Below, one piece after another: positions 17,533 to 26,458 of a stretch of DNA of 36,413 bases. Within the stretch, counting starts at the first letter, position 1, and every line of letters starts with the position of its first letter. The DNA is from CAZUVM01 sp964623885 (lineage in GTDB: Bacteria; Verrucomicrobiota; Verrucomicrobiia; Limisphaerales; UBA8199), in contig CAZUVM010000213.1 in assembly GCA_964623885.1 (NCBI GenBank), positions 1 through 36,413 on the forward strand. Reading direction: 5' to 3'. Both the position numbers and the translations under genes were made by a program. The notes under the pieces are model-generated. The model did no database searches. It was not told the origin of the DNA and saw nothing but the letters and a program-made list of their open reading frames with translations.

Positions 17533-19977
17533 TCATTGCCTCTGCAACCGGAAGAAACTGAAATTGTTCGTTGGCCCCAGCGCAACGGTGTAAAACCCCT
17601 GTGCCGGCACCAGGTTTTGTGCAATCGTAATCCAGTTAACCGGAGGAACGAGCCCCGTAGCCGCTTGCAAAACGTATTGGGGCGCGGTGGCGGGCCATCG
17701 TACAACAATGTTGTTACCCGATCGGCTGGCGCTAATAGCCGGGTCGAACAGGCGGATTTTCGCCAGGAACGAGTCCGCTCCGCCCCGTAGGTTAGGTTGG
17801 AACGGTCCGGTCGTGGTGGGGAAATTGGCCGAATAAGTCAGGCCGCAAATATACGCGCTGCTCTCGGCATCAATGGCAACGCCATAGCCATAGTCATCGC
17901 CCGAGCCGCCTAAGAAACCGCTATACCGCACTGCGGCACTGTTGGTGTTGAAAGAGGTCACGAACACGTCTTTGCCTCCAAGCTCATTAGTCGAAAACAA
18001 CCCGAACGGCGCAAATACCGGAAAGTCGCTGGAGAAAGTGATGCCAATCACGAAAGCTCGACCAACTGGATCGACGGCAACATCCCAACCTGCATCGTTG
18101 CTTGCTCCTCCGAACAAAGTTGAAAATGTCACTTGCCCGCGGGCGTCGAGCCGCGTTAGAAAAGCATCGTAATTAAGCAGGTTTGTCCCACCTAAATTTC
18201 CAACCTTCAGCCCATACACCGGCCCTGTGCTGGGAAAGTCTGGCGACAGGGAAGTACCGGTCACATATACATTATTGGACCCATCCAGCGCTACTCGGTA
18301 CCCGTAATCGCCGTTTGTCCCGCCCAGGAATGTAGAATAAATCAAATTAGATCCGAACGGACCGACCTTCGTTACAAAAGCATCATATTCAGTAAACCCG
18401 TTCGTGTTATTGTTGAAATCTTTCTGCCAGGCAGTATTCGTCGTAATCGGAAACCCCGGTGAAATGGTGTAACCGGTCACATAGGCGCAGCCCTGGCTGT
18501 CTGCGGCTATCCCCTCCCCTTCATCGGTGCCTATGCCACCCAAATACGTGGCATATACCAGATTGCTGCCACCAGGCGAGAATTTGGCCACAAAAGCATC
18601 GTCACTCCCTAGCAAAACTCGCTGGAATGAGTTGATACTGGTGGGCAAATCCGCCGAGTAGGTGTAACCGGTTATATAAACGTACCCTGCCGGGTCCACC
18701 GTGATTGCGCTGCCGACGTCTGTGCCGCTGCCGCCAAAATAGGTCGAGAATACCAGCGCGGAACCGTTGGTGTTCAGCTCGGTTACAAAAACGTCATTCG
18801 GATAAAGCCCCAGATTGATATCGGGTGTCCCATGAATTGTCGGAAACACGGCGTTTTTAACCGGGAATCCCGACGCGTCCGTAAACCCTGTCACGTACGC
18901 GTTTCCTGCCGCATCGATGGCAAGGTCTAGCGCCCCGTCCTCTCCCCCGCTGCCCAGATAAGTGAAATATATAAGTTGGTTGCCGGAACTGTTGAGTTTC
19001 GCTACAAACGCATCACCGTTGACTGTGCCTCCCTGGAAGGTCCGTTGAAAAGCATTGGTTGGAACGGCAAACGGGAATTGGGTCGAGAGAGTCTCTCCCG
19101 CGATGTAAATATTGCCATTCCCGTCCACTTTTATCGCCAGGGCCGCGTCACTGCTGTTTCCGCCAAAGTAAGTCGAGTAGTCAAAGATCGGATCGATGAC
19201 CAGTGGTAGCCGATGATCATATCGACCAACTACAAAAACGACTTCGCCTTTGCCTCGAAGGGAATAACCACCCACGACTTCCCGTCGCGAGCCATCAACC
19301 ATTTGGTAAAATGTCGGGCGCCGTTGGCGGATTTCGCCCTCGCCCATTTTCAATACCAGTGCGCCTTCGGCGCTGATTCTCAGCTCATCCACTCCCTCAA
19401 AATGCAGGCGAATACGGCCCACGTCTGCGCCCGGCGCGACAGTGAAATCGTACTCAAGCTGTCTTTGGTTCCCGTAATAAACGAGATTAATTCCCTCATA
19501 CAAATTCGCAATCCGCACCTCTGCGTAGGTTGCAATCCCCGTCCGCCATTGCCCCGGATCATCGCCAATAAAATAATTGATCTTCCCAACCATCGGCGCA
19601 GTCGCCTGGATGTCCGCGCGTGTATTGGAGCCGGCAAAAGCCAACCGCGCGACTCGGGTCGAGGAAATACTCCGGTGAGCCGGCATGCCGCGGCGCAATG
19701 GGCCGCTCGCGGGCTCGTTGTCGACCCGGTTTAGCGCCATTCGGACTTCGTTGGGAGCAATCAGAAACTGAGCCGTCGGCGTGCGCGCCAGGAAGTTGGT
19801 AGCGCTGTGGCTGCTTTCAGCTTCGAAGAACAAGGGCACGCCCGACAGGCCGCTGAAGCCAACCGCAGCGCCCGCGTAAAAGGCCGAAACAAGCATCATA
19901 GCTGCCGCCAGGCAAGGGGTTAAGCGAATGCGCTGTATCACCCTCAGTCCTTCGTAGCCGTGTTCATCCGTGTTCAT
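17533..19977 (-). CDS. Secreted SBBP seven-repeat beta-propeller protein
   Basis: An 814-residue exported protein. An N-terminal region of about 270 residues (LVYYGNQRQLEYDFTVAPGA) resembles the DUF7948 domain that precedes SBBP repeats. Seven repeats follow, of the type FSTYFGGSGTDVGSAI...VDPAGYVYITGYT, enough for one full propeller. The C-terminal module (VVRWPATAPQYVLQA ... FSFFRLQRQ) is of a kind common in Verrucomicrobia and may be a surface or sorting module. The start is uncertain: ATG 19977 lies in a 10-bp tandem repeat, whereas GTG 19941 has AAGGA upstream and gives a cleaner signal peptide (IQRIRLTPCLAAAMMLVSAF). It begins 18 bp after bamA and precedes skp, so it is probably an outer-membrane or surface protein made with the assembly machinery; its function is unknown. 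Confidence 0.88.
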   Translation of the reverse strand: MNTDEHGYEGLRVIQRIRLTPCLAAAMMLVSAFYAGAAVGFSGLSGVPLFFEAESSHSATNFLARTPTAQFLIAPNEVRMALNRVDNEPASGPLRRGMPAHRSISSTRVARLAFAGSNTRADIQATAPMVGKINYFIGDDPGQWRTGIATYAEVRIANLYEGINLVYYGNQRQLEYDFTVAPGADVGRIRLHFEGVDELRISAEGALVLKMGEGEIRQRRPTFYQMVDGSRREVVGGYSLRGKGEVVFVVGRYDHRLPLVIDPIFDYSTYFGGNSSDAALAIKVDGNGNIYIAGETLSTQFPFAVPTNAFQRTFQGGTVNGDAFVAKLNSSGNQLIYFTYLGSGGEDGALDLAIDAAGNAYVTGFTDASGFPVKNAVFPTIHGTPDINLGLYPNDVFVTELNTNGSALVFSTYFGGSGTDVGSAITVDPAGYVYITGYTYSADLPTSINSFQRVLLGSDDAFVAKFSPGGSNLVYATYLGGIGTDEGEGIAADSQGCAYVTGYTISPGFPITTNTAWQKDFNNNTNGFTEYDAFVTKVGPFGSNLIYSTFLGGTNGDYGYRVALDGSNNVYVTGTSLSPDFPSTGPVYGLKVGNLGGTNLLNYDAFLTRLDARGQVTFSTLFGGASNDAGWDVAVDPVGRAFVIGITFSSDFPVFAPFGLFSTNELGGKDVFVTSFNTNSAAVRYSGFLGGSGDDYGYGVAIDAESSAYICGLTYSANFPTTTGPFQPNLRGGADSFLAKIRLFDPAISASRSGNNIVVRWPATAPQYVLQAATGLVPPVNWITIAQNLVPAQGFYTVALGPTNNFSFFRLQRQ

Positions 19978-19979
19978 GC
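19960..19979. repeat. 10-bp tandem repeat GTGTTCATCC/GTGTTCATGC
   Basis: Two 10-bp units (19960-19969, 19970-19979) differ at one position. They cover the bamA-SBBP junction and supply the first codons (MNTDEHG) of the longer SBBP reading. From memory, this text recurs between genes in Planctomycetes and Verrucomicrobia genomes, which suggests a dispersed repeat rather than selected protein. Confidence 0.45.
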
Positions 19980-19995
19980 GTCGTTCGAAAGTGAA

Positions 19996-22650
19996 TCAAA
20001 ACTCGCGCGTGTAACCGACGCCAAACTGAAACTGACCGTTGCCGCTGTTGTATTGATCGTGGTGAATTGGAATCCCGTAATCGAGCCGGATCGGTCCAAT
20101 CGGCAGGTTCAAGCGAAGGCCCACTCCCCAATTGTCGTTGAAATTATCGAGGTTGAAGTGATAGGGCTGCGCCGCGACATTACCAATGTCATAAAACAAC
20201 GCAAAACGAACCCCGACGCCATGCTCCTGTTCGATAATCGGAATGCTGTACTCAGCCGAGCCAAACCAGTAGGTATCGCCGCCAATTGGTTCGGTAAAAC
20301 CGGGCTGGCGCGGGCTGATACTGTGGAACTCGAAGCCGCGCAGCGAATAAAGCCCTCCCAAGTACCACCGCTCGTAGAAAGGTACGTCTTGTGACTGCAG
20401 ACTCTCCGCCACGCCTGACCTGCCCACCAATTCGAGCACGTGGCCGTGGAAAAGGCCTTTGAAATACCACCCGGTTTTGAATTCCAATTTGTAAAACTCC
20501 TTGTCGCCACCCAGCGGCCCACCCACAAACTCCGCATCGATTTCGCTGCGTTGGCCCTTGTTGGGCAGCGCCACGCTGTTTCTCGTGTCGTAAGCCAGTG
20601 TTCCCCCGACGCGTGACAATAAGCTGTAACCAACCTCGCTCAAAATATCCTGAGGAACGTTGGCAGGAATAATCGTTGCGGGTTCGGGATAACCAAACGG
20701 ACCCGAGGGCGATCCGATCCCGACCGGACCTTGCCCGGGTAGTGTTCCAAGCGTCGCGCCATGATAACCCGGGTTTAGGTGAATCCCCACGTCCTCCAGC
20801 GTGTAGCTGACGCTGCCAATTAGAAAGTCGCTGCCCAGCGTTCGCGTAAGACTGACCTTTCCGCCACCGCGCGTGACCGTATATATATTGTTGAGGCTAA
20901 GATAAGCCAGATCGCGATAATACAGATCTACCCCCAATTGCAGCTTCCGCCCCAAAAACCACGGCTCGACAAATGACGCGAGATAATCCTGCTGCTGCGT
21001 ACCTATCGCCAGCCGCAATCGGAATCGCTGCCCGCCACCGGTAAACGTTGGTGGATGAAATAAGTCGAAATTGGCCTGGCTTAGCTCCACGAAACCCACC
21101 AGCGCGTCCACCGAACTGAAACCCGCTCCCATCGTCAGATTCCCGGTATTCTTTTCGTCCACCCCAACGATAAGGTCGCGGTGATTGGCAATATCAGTCG
21201 ATTCTGGCCGCGTATCCACCTTCTCAAAGTATTGCAGCCCTTCCAGTCGTTGCTTGCTGCGCTTGACGCGCACCATGTCGAACACTTCGCCGGGCGATAC
21301 CGCCAACTCGCGGCGAATCACTTTGTCTTTCGTCTTGTTATTGCCGCGAATTTGAATCTTCTCGATGTACGATTTCTGGCCTTCCTCGACCTGGAACTCC
21401 AGGTCCATGGTTCCAGTCTCGGTATTGGGTATTTTAATGACATTCAAGTTGCGGCCGCTTACATCGATGTAGCCTTTCGATCCGTAGAAGTCCTCGACGT
21501 CCTCCGTGTCTGCCGTCAGGCCTTTCGGTGTAAATACGTTCCCAACATCCATCAACAGACCATTTGCCCCGGTTTTACCTCGTTGCCCCTTCATTGCGTG
21601 AACCACGCGCAAACCGTTTGTGATATCCGCCGTGTTGAAGATCTTGTTTCCAGTGAACTTAACCGATCCCACTTTATACTGCGTTCCCTCATAGATGATA
21701 AACCGGATGACCATCGTCGTCGGTGTCGGGTTCAGGAATTCCACATTCTTGATCTCGAAATCGAGATAGCCGCCCTCGCCGGCCTTGGTGCCATTGCGAT
21801 AAAATTCGGCCAGCTTTTCGCGATCTTCTTCAAACTGCTCGTCCTTCAGCACGCCGCTGCCGGTGATCCATGAGAACATCCAATGCTTCCGCGTCTTAAT
21901 CACTTTACGCAGCCGCTTTTGCGGAAACGCTTTTGCTCCCACGAATTCCACCTCGGTGATCTTGACCTTCGGCGTCTCCTTAATCTCGAACGTGGCGATC
22001 GCCCGCGCCGTATTCTCGTCAATGCTGTAGGTGTACTTCACCTCGGTTCTCGGGTACCCTTTTTTCTGGTACAGCTTTTGGATTTCCTGCGTGTCCGTGA
22101 AAAGCTTTCGCTCGTTGAAAGGTTCGCCGGCCTTTACGGTAATGGTTTTGCGCAGTTTTTTTTCAGAAATCCTTTGATTCCCATGGAACCGGACCTCCTG
22201 CAGCCGAGGATTGGCTTGCACAATGTAGGTCAGTACTACGCCTTTTTCCGTATCCTCGCGGGAAACGCGCACCGAATAAAAAAAACCGGTTGCGTACAGG
22301 TTGCGGATGTCCTCGTCCATCGCTGCCGGGAAAAACGTATCACCCGGTTTAATCCGGATGTTGGCGCGGATCAGTGCGTCGCTGACCGAGACAGGTCCGA
22401 TGTGCTTGATCTCGATGCCCGCAACCTTGGCCCCGCCCGGGGCTTGCGCCCAAGTTGAGCAGGCTAGCCATTGGCAGCAGATCCAGACCAACAAAAACAC
22501 AATAGCTCCGCGCCTGCAAACAAGCGGTCGCAGAAAAGAAAGGGTGAAAAATGTCGACGCCCCAGCTGTCCCATCGCTACCGGACTGGTCTCCCGAGTAG
22601 CCAATCTGAAGGGAAACCGCCGCCGCTGCCGCGTGTGCTGGGTTGGTCAT
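19996..22650 (-). CDS. bamA: Outer-membrane protein assembly factor BamA
   Basis: An 884-residue Omp85 protein, the core of the machine that folds barrels into the outer membrane. Five POTRA units can be followed, each opening like V-x-x-I/V-x-F-x-G-N/A: VAGIEIKHIG, LQEVRFHGNQRISEKKLRKTI, ITEVEFVGAKAFPQKRLRKVI, VGSVKFTGNKIF and IEKIQIRGNNKTKDKVIRREL. The barrel has the lid-loop motif YSLRGFE and ends in F (GVGYTREF), the classical beta-signal. The signal-like segment AIVFLLVWICCQWLACSTWAQA comes after about 48 polar residues, so the true start may be downstream of ATG 22650, although no ATG with a good ribosome site is visible there. It leads the minus-strand envelope cluster. Confidence 0.96.
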   Translation of the reverse strand: MTNPAHAAAAAVSLQIGYSGDQSGSDGTAGASTFFTLSFLRPLVCRRGAIVFLLVWICCQWLACSTWAQAPGGAKVAGIEIKHIGPVSVSDALIRANIRIKPGDTFFPAAMDEDIRNLYATGFFYSVRVSREDTEKGVVLTYIVQANPRLQEVRFHGNQRISEKKLRKTITVKAGEPFNERKLFTDTQEIQKLYQKKGYPRTEVKYTYSIDENTARAIATFEIKETPKVKITEVEFVGAKAFPQKRLRKVIKTRKHWMFSWITGSGVLKDEQFEEDREKLAEFYRNGTKAGEGGYLDFEIKNVEFLNPTPTTMVIRFIIYEGTQYKVGSVKFTGNKIFNTADITNGLRVVHAMKGQRGKTGANGLLMDVGNVFTPKGLTADTEDVEDFYGSKGYIDVSGRNLNVIKIPNTETGTMDLEFQVEEGQKSYIEKIQIRGNNKTKDKVIRRELAVSPGEVFDMVRVKRSKQRLEGLQYFEKVDTRPESTDIANHRDLIVGVDEKNTGNLTMGAGFSSVDALVGFVELSQANFDLFHPPTFTGGGQRFRLRLAIGTQQQDYLASFVEPWFLGRKLQLGVDLYYRDLAYLSLNNIYTVTRGGGKVSLTRTLGSDFLIGSVSYTLEDVGIHLNPGYHGATLGTLPGQGPVGIGSPSGPFGYPEPATIIPANVPQDILSEVGYSLLSRVGGTLAYDTRNSVALPNKGQRSEIDAEFVGGPLGGDKEFYKLEFKTGWYFKGLFHGHVLELVGRSGVAESLQSQDVPFYERWYLGGLYSLRGFEFHSISPRQPGFTEPIGGDTYWFGSAEYSIPIIEQEHGVGVRFALFYDIGNVAAQPYHFNLDNFNDNWGVGLRLNLPIGPIRLDYGIPIHHDQYNSGNGQFQFGVGYTREF

Positions 22651-23079
22651 TAAATGCTATGGGCCGGCTCGGAGGCCGCGGCCGGTGATGCTAAAGCGTT
22701 CATCTCCGAGAGCGCGACGCTCTCGAATGCCGGCGGCACGCCTGTGCCACTCGCCATGATAAACTGATCCGTTTGCCCATTTACTCGTTTACCTATCCTG
22801 CAGACCAACCAATGCGTCGTCCTGTTCAATACTTTTGACTCCGCGTCGACCGAACTTCTCTGCTCGGAAGTCGGCTGGAACACTCGCAAGCGCTTGCTGC
22901 CGTTCCATGCTCGGCGCGAAGTAGAATGAACGAATCATGCATAGTCAATCACGAAAACCCATGTTCTGTAAGCAATTGCAACTCGAAGCACGTTTGCCCC
23001 GCATGAGGGGCGCACCTCCGATCTTTTCGTTGGACGGCTTTGTACCGAGAGGCAATCTTGTGCGCGGTTCACCAGCCTT
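22651..23079. other. 429-bp divergent intergenic region (bamA / mgtA-type ATPase)
   Basis: I see no convincing gene. The region contains the perfect hairpin at 22707-22725 and should hold the promoters of two divergent transcripts, but I cannot point to clear -35/-10 pairs. I looked for and did not find the conserved pieces of the M-box magnesium riboswitch upstream of the ATPase. Confidence 0.5.
22707..22725. repeat. Perfect 8-bp hairpin with CGA loop
   Basis: CGAGAGCG (22707-22714), loop CGA, CGCTCTCG (22718-22725). There is no T tract and it lies upstream of both flanking genes, so it is not a terminator. It may be a REP-like dispersed hairpin or a protein-binding palindrome. Confidence 0.4.
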
Positions 23080-25740
23080 ATGCCAGGCCCAAAAACCAAC
23101 AATAACCAACGCGCTTCCGATCAGGCTCACGAGGCCGCTATCAAAGAAAGCGCCGAGCTTTTGCAGGCGCTTGGCACTACGCCGGCAGGTCTAGCCGAAG
23201 AGGAAGCCGCCGCGCGCCTCGAGCAATACGGTCCCAACGAGGTCGCCCGGGAGAAGCGTCACGACTGGTTCCAGCGGTTGTTCGTCGCCGTACGCAATCC
23301 GCTGGTCATTCTGCTTACTGTCCTTGCCGTGATTTCCTTTGCCGCTCCGCAAGGCGACAAAATTACCGGTGCCATGATGATGGTGATGGTTGTCCTCGGT
23401 GTCTCCTTGCGCTTCGTCCAGGAAACCCGCGCGGACACCGCGGCCGCCAAGCTCAAAGCGATGATCCGCGTCACAGCCACCGTGATCCGCGATGGGCAGG
23501 CCCGCGAACTGCCGCTTCAACAGCTTGTCCCCGGCGATATCGTGAAGCTTTCAGCCGGCGACATGATCCCGGCGGATGTCCGGCTGCTCTCGGCCAAAGA
23601 CCTCTTCGTCATTCAAGCCACCCTCACTGGCGAATCCATGCCCGTTGAGAAAACGGAGGCTCGCGATCCTCGCGACAAAGTATCCTCCATCGAACACACA
23701 AACCTTTGCTTCCTCGGGACCAGCGTCGAGAGCGGATCCGCCACGGCGGTTATTATTGCCACGGGCTCCCATACGTATTTCGGCAAAGTCGCAAAGAGCC
23801 TTACCGGGCAACAAGTCGAGACCGCTTTCGAACGCGGGGTCAAAAAATTCACCTGGCTCATGATCTGGATCATGGCTGTCATGGTCCCGCTGGTCTTCCT
23901 CATCAACGGCCTTAATAAACACAACTGGGGCGAGGCTTTCTTCTTCGCGCTCGCGGTCGCAGTCGGCCTTACCCCCGAAATGCTCCCCATGATCGTGTCG
24001 GTCTGTCTCTCCAAAGGCGCGCTCGGCATGTCCCGAAAGAAGGTCATCGTCAAGCGGCTCAATTCCATCCAGAACTTCGGCGCCATGGACGTGCTGTGCA
24101 CTGACAAAACTGGCACGCTTACCATCGATCACGTTATCCTCGAAATCTATTGCGACGTTTTCAAAAAGGAAAACGAGGAGGTCCTCCGCGATGCTTACCT
24201 CATCAGCCACTTCCAAACCGGACTCAAAAACGTCCTCGACCGCGCCGTTCTCCAGCACCAGGAACTGCACAAGGAGCTCTCCCTCGAACAATACTCAAAG
24301 ATTGATGAAATCCCGTTCGACTTTTCCCGCCGCATGATGTCCGTGGTGGTCGAAGGCCCCAAAGGTGAACGCCAACTTCTCGCCAAAGGCGCCCCGGAGG
24401 CCGTTTTTACCAGGTGCACCCATTTCGAAAGCGAAGGTGAAACCTTTCCCATGGAACCCATCCTGGTCGGCAATTTGATCGAGCAGGTCAACGACCTTAG
24501 TGAGGACGGTTTCCGTGTTCTCGCCGTGGCGACCAGAGAAGTTGAAGAACGCGCTGCCTATTCCAAGGCTGATGAGGCCGAACTCGTTCTCACGGGCTAC
24601 CTGGCTTTCCTCGACCCGCCTAAAGACACCGCCGCTAAAGCCATCGGCGCTCTTCGCCAGCACGGCGTCACGGTTAAAGTCCTCACCGGCGATAACGATC
24701 TCGTCACCCGTAAGGTCTGCCGCGAAGTGGGCATTAACGCTGATAAAATCCTCCTTGGCAGTCAGGTCGAAACCATGGCTGACCCGCAACTCGCCGAGGC
24801 CGTTGAATGCACTGACGTTTTCGCCCGCCTTTCCCCCGCACACAAGCAGCGAATCGTTCAAGCTCTTCAGCGCAAAGGCCACGTCGTCGGGTTCATGGGC
24901 GACGGAATAAATGACGCCCCCGCCCTGCGCGCCGCTGATGTCGGTGTTTCAGTTGACAACGCCGTCGATATCGCCAAGGAATCCGCCGACGTGATCCTCC
25001 TGGAAAAAAGCCTGCTCGTGTTGGAGGAAGGCGTGCTCGAAGGCCGCAAGGTCTTCGTCAACATTCTCAAATACGTCCGCATGGGCGCCAGTTCGAATTT
25101 CGGCAACATGTTCAGCGTGATTGGCGCCAGCGCCTGGCTGCCTTTCCTGCCCATGCAGCCGCTGCAAATCCTCACCAACAACCTGCTTTACGATTTTTCA
25201 CAGGTGCCCATTCCCACCGACAACGTTGGCCCGCAGCAGACGGCTAAACCGCGTCCCTGGCATATCGGCGAAATCGCCAAGTTTATCGTCTTTATTGGAC
25301 CCATCAGCTCCATTTTCGACTACACCACCTATCTGTTGATGTGGTTTTTCTTCAAATGCAAACTGGTGTTTGCTCTGGTGCCCCCCGCCGAACTGGCGGC
25401 GCGGTTCCCGCACACCGATGACGCTAATAAATGCTACGCCGCTGCTTTGTTCAGTACTGGTTGGTTTGTCGAGTCGCTCATGACCCAAACCTTAATCATC
25501 CATGTGATCCGCACCAACCTCATTCCGTTCATCCAATCCCGCGCGAGCTGGCAACTCACCTTAACGACTCTGCTCATCATGGCCATGGGCGCTTACCTGC
25601 CCTATTCGCCGCTTAGTGCTCCGCTGGGTTTTGTGCCCCTTCCCGCGTTGTACTGGCCCTTCCTGGCAGTTACCCTGCTCTGCTACGTCGGCCTGACCCA
25701 GCTCGTCAAAACCTGGCTCATCCGCAAAGCCTGGGTGTGA
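23080..25740 (+). CDS. mgtA: P-type ATPase, magnesium-importing MgtA/MgtB type
   Basis: An 886-residue P-type ATPase of the IIIB group (Mg2+ uptake driven by ATP). The actuator TGES motif is in LTGESMPVEKT; the phosphorylated Asp is D342 in CTDKTGTLT. The nucleotide domain shows FDFSRRMMSVVVEG and AKGAPEAVF, and the hinge shows MGDGINDAPALRAADVGVSVD. AVAVGLTPEMLPMIVSVCLSKGA is the ion-binding helix 4 (PEMLP variant, as in MgtA). The C-terminal six-helix block includes NLLYDFSQVPIPTDNVG, also MgtA-like. The protein is full length. It lies upstream of an Nramp gene, making a divalent-cation pair. No Mg-sensing leader was recognised. Confidence 0.93.
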   Translation: MPGPKTNNNQRASDQAHEAAIKESAELLQALGTTPAGLAEEEAAARLEQYGPNEVAREKRHDWFQRLFVAVRNPLVILLTVLAVISFAAPQGDKITGAMMMVMVVLGVSLRFVQETRADTAAAKLKAMIRVTATVIRDGQARELPLQQLVPGDIVKLSAGDMIPADVRLLSAKDLFVIQATLTGESMPVEKTEARDPRDKVSSIEHTNLCFLGTSVESGSATAVIIATGSHTYFGKVAKSLTGQQVETAFERGVKKFTWLMIWIMAVMVPLVFLINGLNKHNWGEAFFFALAVAVGLTPEMLPMIVSVCLSKGALGMSRKKVIVKRLNSIQNFGAMDVLCTDKTGTLTIDHVILEIYCDVFKKENEEVLRDAYLISHFQTGLKNVLDRAVLQHQELHKELSLEQYSKIDEIPFDFSRRMMSVVVEGPKGERQLLAKGAPEAVFTRCTHFESEGETFPMEPILVGNLIEQVNDLSEDGFRVLAVATREVEERAAYSKADEAELVLTGYLAFLDPPKDTAAKAIGALRQHGVTVKVLTGDNDLVTRKVCREVGINADKILLGSQVETMADPQLAEAVECTDVFARLSPAHKQRIVQALQRKGHVVGFMGDGINDAPALRAADVGVSVDNAVDIAKESADVILLEKSLLVLEEGVLEGRKVFVNILKYVRMGASSNFGNMFSVIGASAWLPFLPMQPLQILTNNLLYDFSQVPIPTDNVGPQQTAKPRPWHIGEIAKFIVFIGPISSIFDYTTYLLMWFFFKCKLVFALVPPAELAARFPHTDDANKCYAAALFSTGWFVESLMTQTLIIHVIRTNLIPFIQSRASWQLTLTTLLIMAMGAYLPYSPLSAPLGFVPLPALYWPFLAVTLLCYVGLTQLVKTWLIRKAWV

Positions 25741-25939
25741 TCTCTGCGTTTCTCAGCGCTCTTCGCCCCTGCGGTTAATCTTTGCCCCTCTGTGGTCGAC
25801 CTAGGATTTTCCTGGGTTGAGGAAATCAACCATTTTGCTATCCATAATCTTGTTCCGGGTGACGTCGACACCTTTCCGGGTGGACGCAATTATTTTTAGT
25901 GGCAACCGATGCTGGCAGCCATGGCCAGCTCCTGCCCTC

Positions 25940-25973
25940 ATGCGCCATCGACCTCCTCGATGGCGCATTTTTT
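25940..25973 (+). terminator. 12-bp perfect terminator hairpin with CCTCC loop
   Basis: ATGCGCCATCGA (25940-25951) and TCGATGGCGCAT (25957-25968) pair perfectly around the 5-base loop CCTCC, followed by a T run to 25973. It is the strongest terminator in the window. It lies 200 bp after the mgtA stop, further than usual, so it may end a separate short RNA. The loop is complementary to a GGAGG ribosome binding site. Confidence 0.85.
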
Positions 25974-26390
25974 AACTTCGCGCTGTTGCTGTTGCTTTCT
26001 CAAAACCGCCCAACAATTCGTGAAACGCAAAGGTTTTGTTACTATGTTCCAGGACTGCGATCTTTGTAGCTTAAGAACGCCTTTAGCGTTTCTGGATTGT
26101 CTTTCCAAAAACGAACCAATTTCGAAAACACCCGCAACGTCTCCGGACGAAGGGATCGAGTCAGCCCGGACTTGGTTGCATTTTGCACTTTTGCGCCCAT
26201 CGGTCGAGGGATAACAAAGCCCTAATCCACTAACCAGCCCTTCCGCTCGGTATTTGCACCCTGGCATGGAGAAGCAGCTGCACCTTTAGAACTGGTCCCC
26301 GGACGAACTCCTCTCTTCCTAGGGAACAGAGGATCGCGATGAATAGGCCACGGTAGACATATCACTTTTACCCAAGACTTTTCCATTGTG

Positions 26391-26418
26391 TTGTACCTAA
26401 TACATTCTATTTGATAAT
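26391..26418 (+). promoter_or_regulatory. Candidate sigma-70 promoter of the Nramp gene
   Basis: TTGTAC (26391-26396), a 16-bp spacer, and GATAAT (26413-26418). The -35 matches 4 of 6 and the -10 matches 5 of 6 bases of the consensus. The transcript would start near 26425, leaving a leader of about 47 nt. Confidence 0.45.
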
Positions 26419-26443
26419 TCACTCATTTTGCCGTTTGTTGAAA

Positions 26444-26458
26444 AGTGCGATTTGCACT
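26444..26458. promoter_or_regulatory. 15-bp palindrome AGTGC-N5-GCACT in the Nramp leader
   Basis: AGTGC (26444-26448), spacer GATTT, GCACT (26454-26458). It lies about 20 bp downstream of the predicted transcript start and 14 bp before the ATG, where a bound repressor would block transcription. A DtxR/MntR- or Fur-type metal regulator is a natural guess, but the sequence does not match the consensus sites I know for them. Confidence 0.4.

Noticed and set aside
13436..19977. Two genes of identical length (814 residues) in one cluster, suggesting duplication
   Set aside because: The proteins at 13436-15880 and 17533-19977 have different domains and repeats; the equal length is coincidence.
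21181..21873. 230-codon plus-strand frame within bamA
   Set aside because: It is a shadow of bamA with no recognisable domain.
22945..23130. Small minus-strand ORF with a hydrophobic N-terminus (MSLIGSALVIVGFWAW) near the mgtA start, reminiscent of small Mg-transporter regulators
   Set aside because: It starts at GTG without a ribosome site, overlaps the mgtA start antisense, and its C-terminal half is Cys/Arg-rich and unlike such peptides.
25909..26214. 101-codon plus-strand ORF between mgtA and Nramp
   Set aside because: It reads through the perfect terminator hairpin and has atypical Ser/Cys-rich composition.
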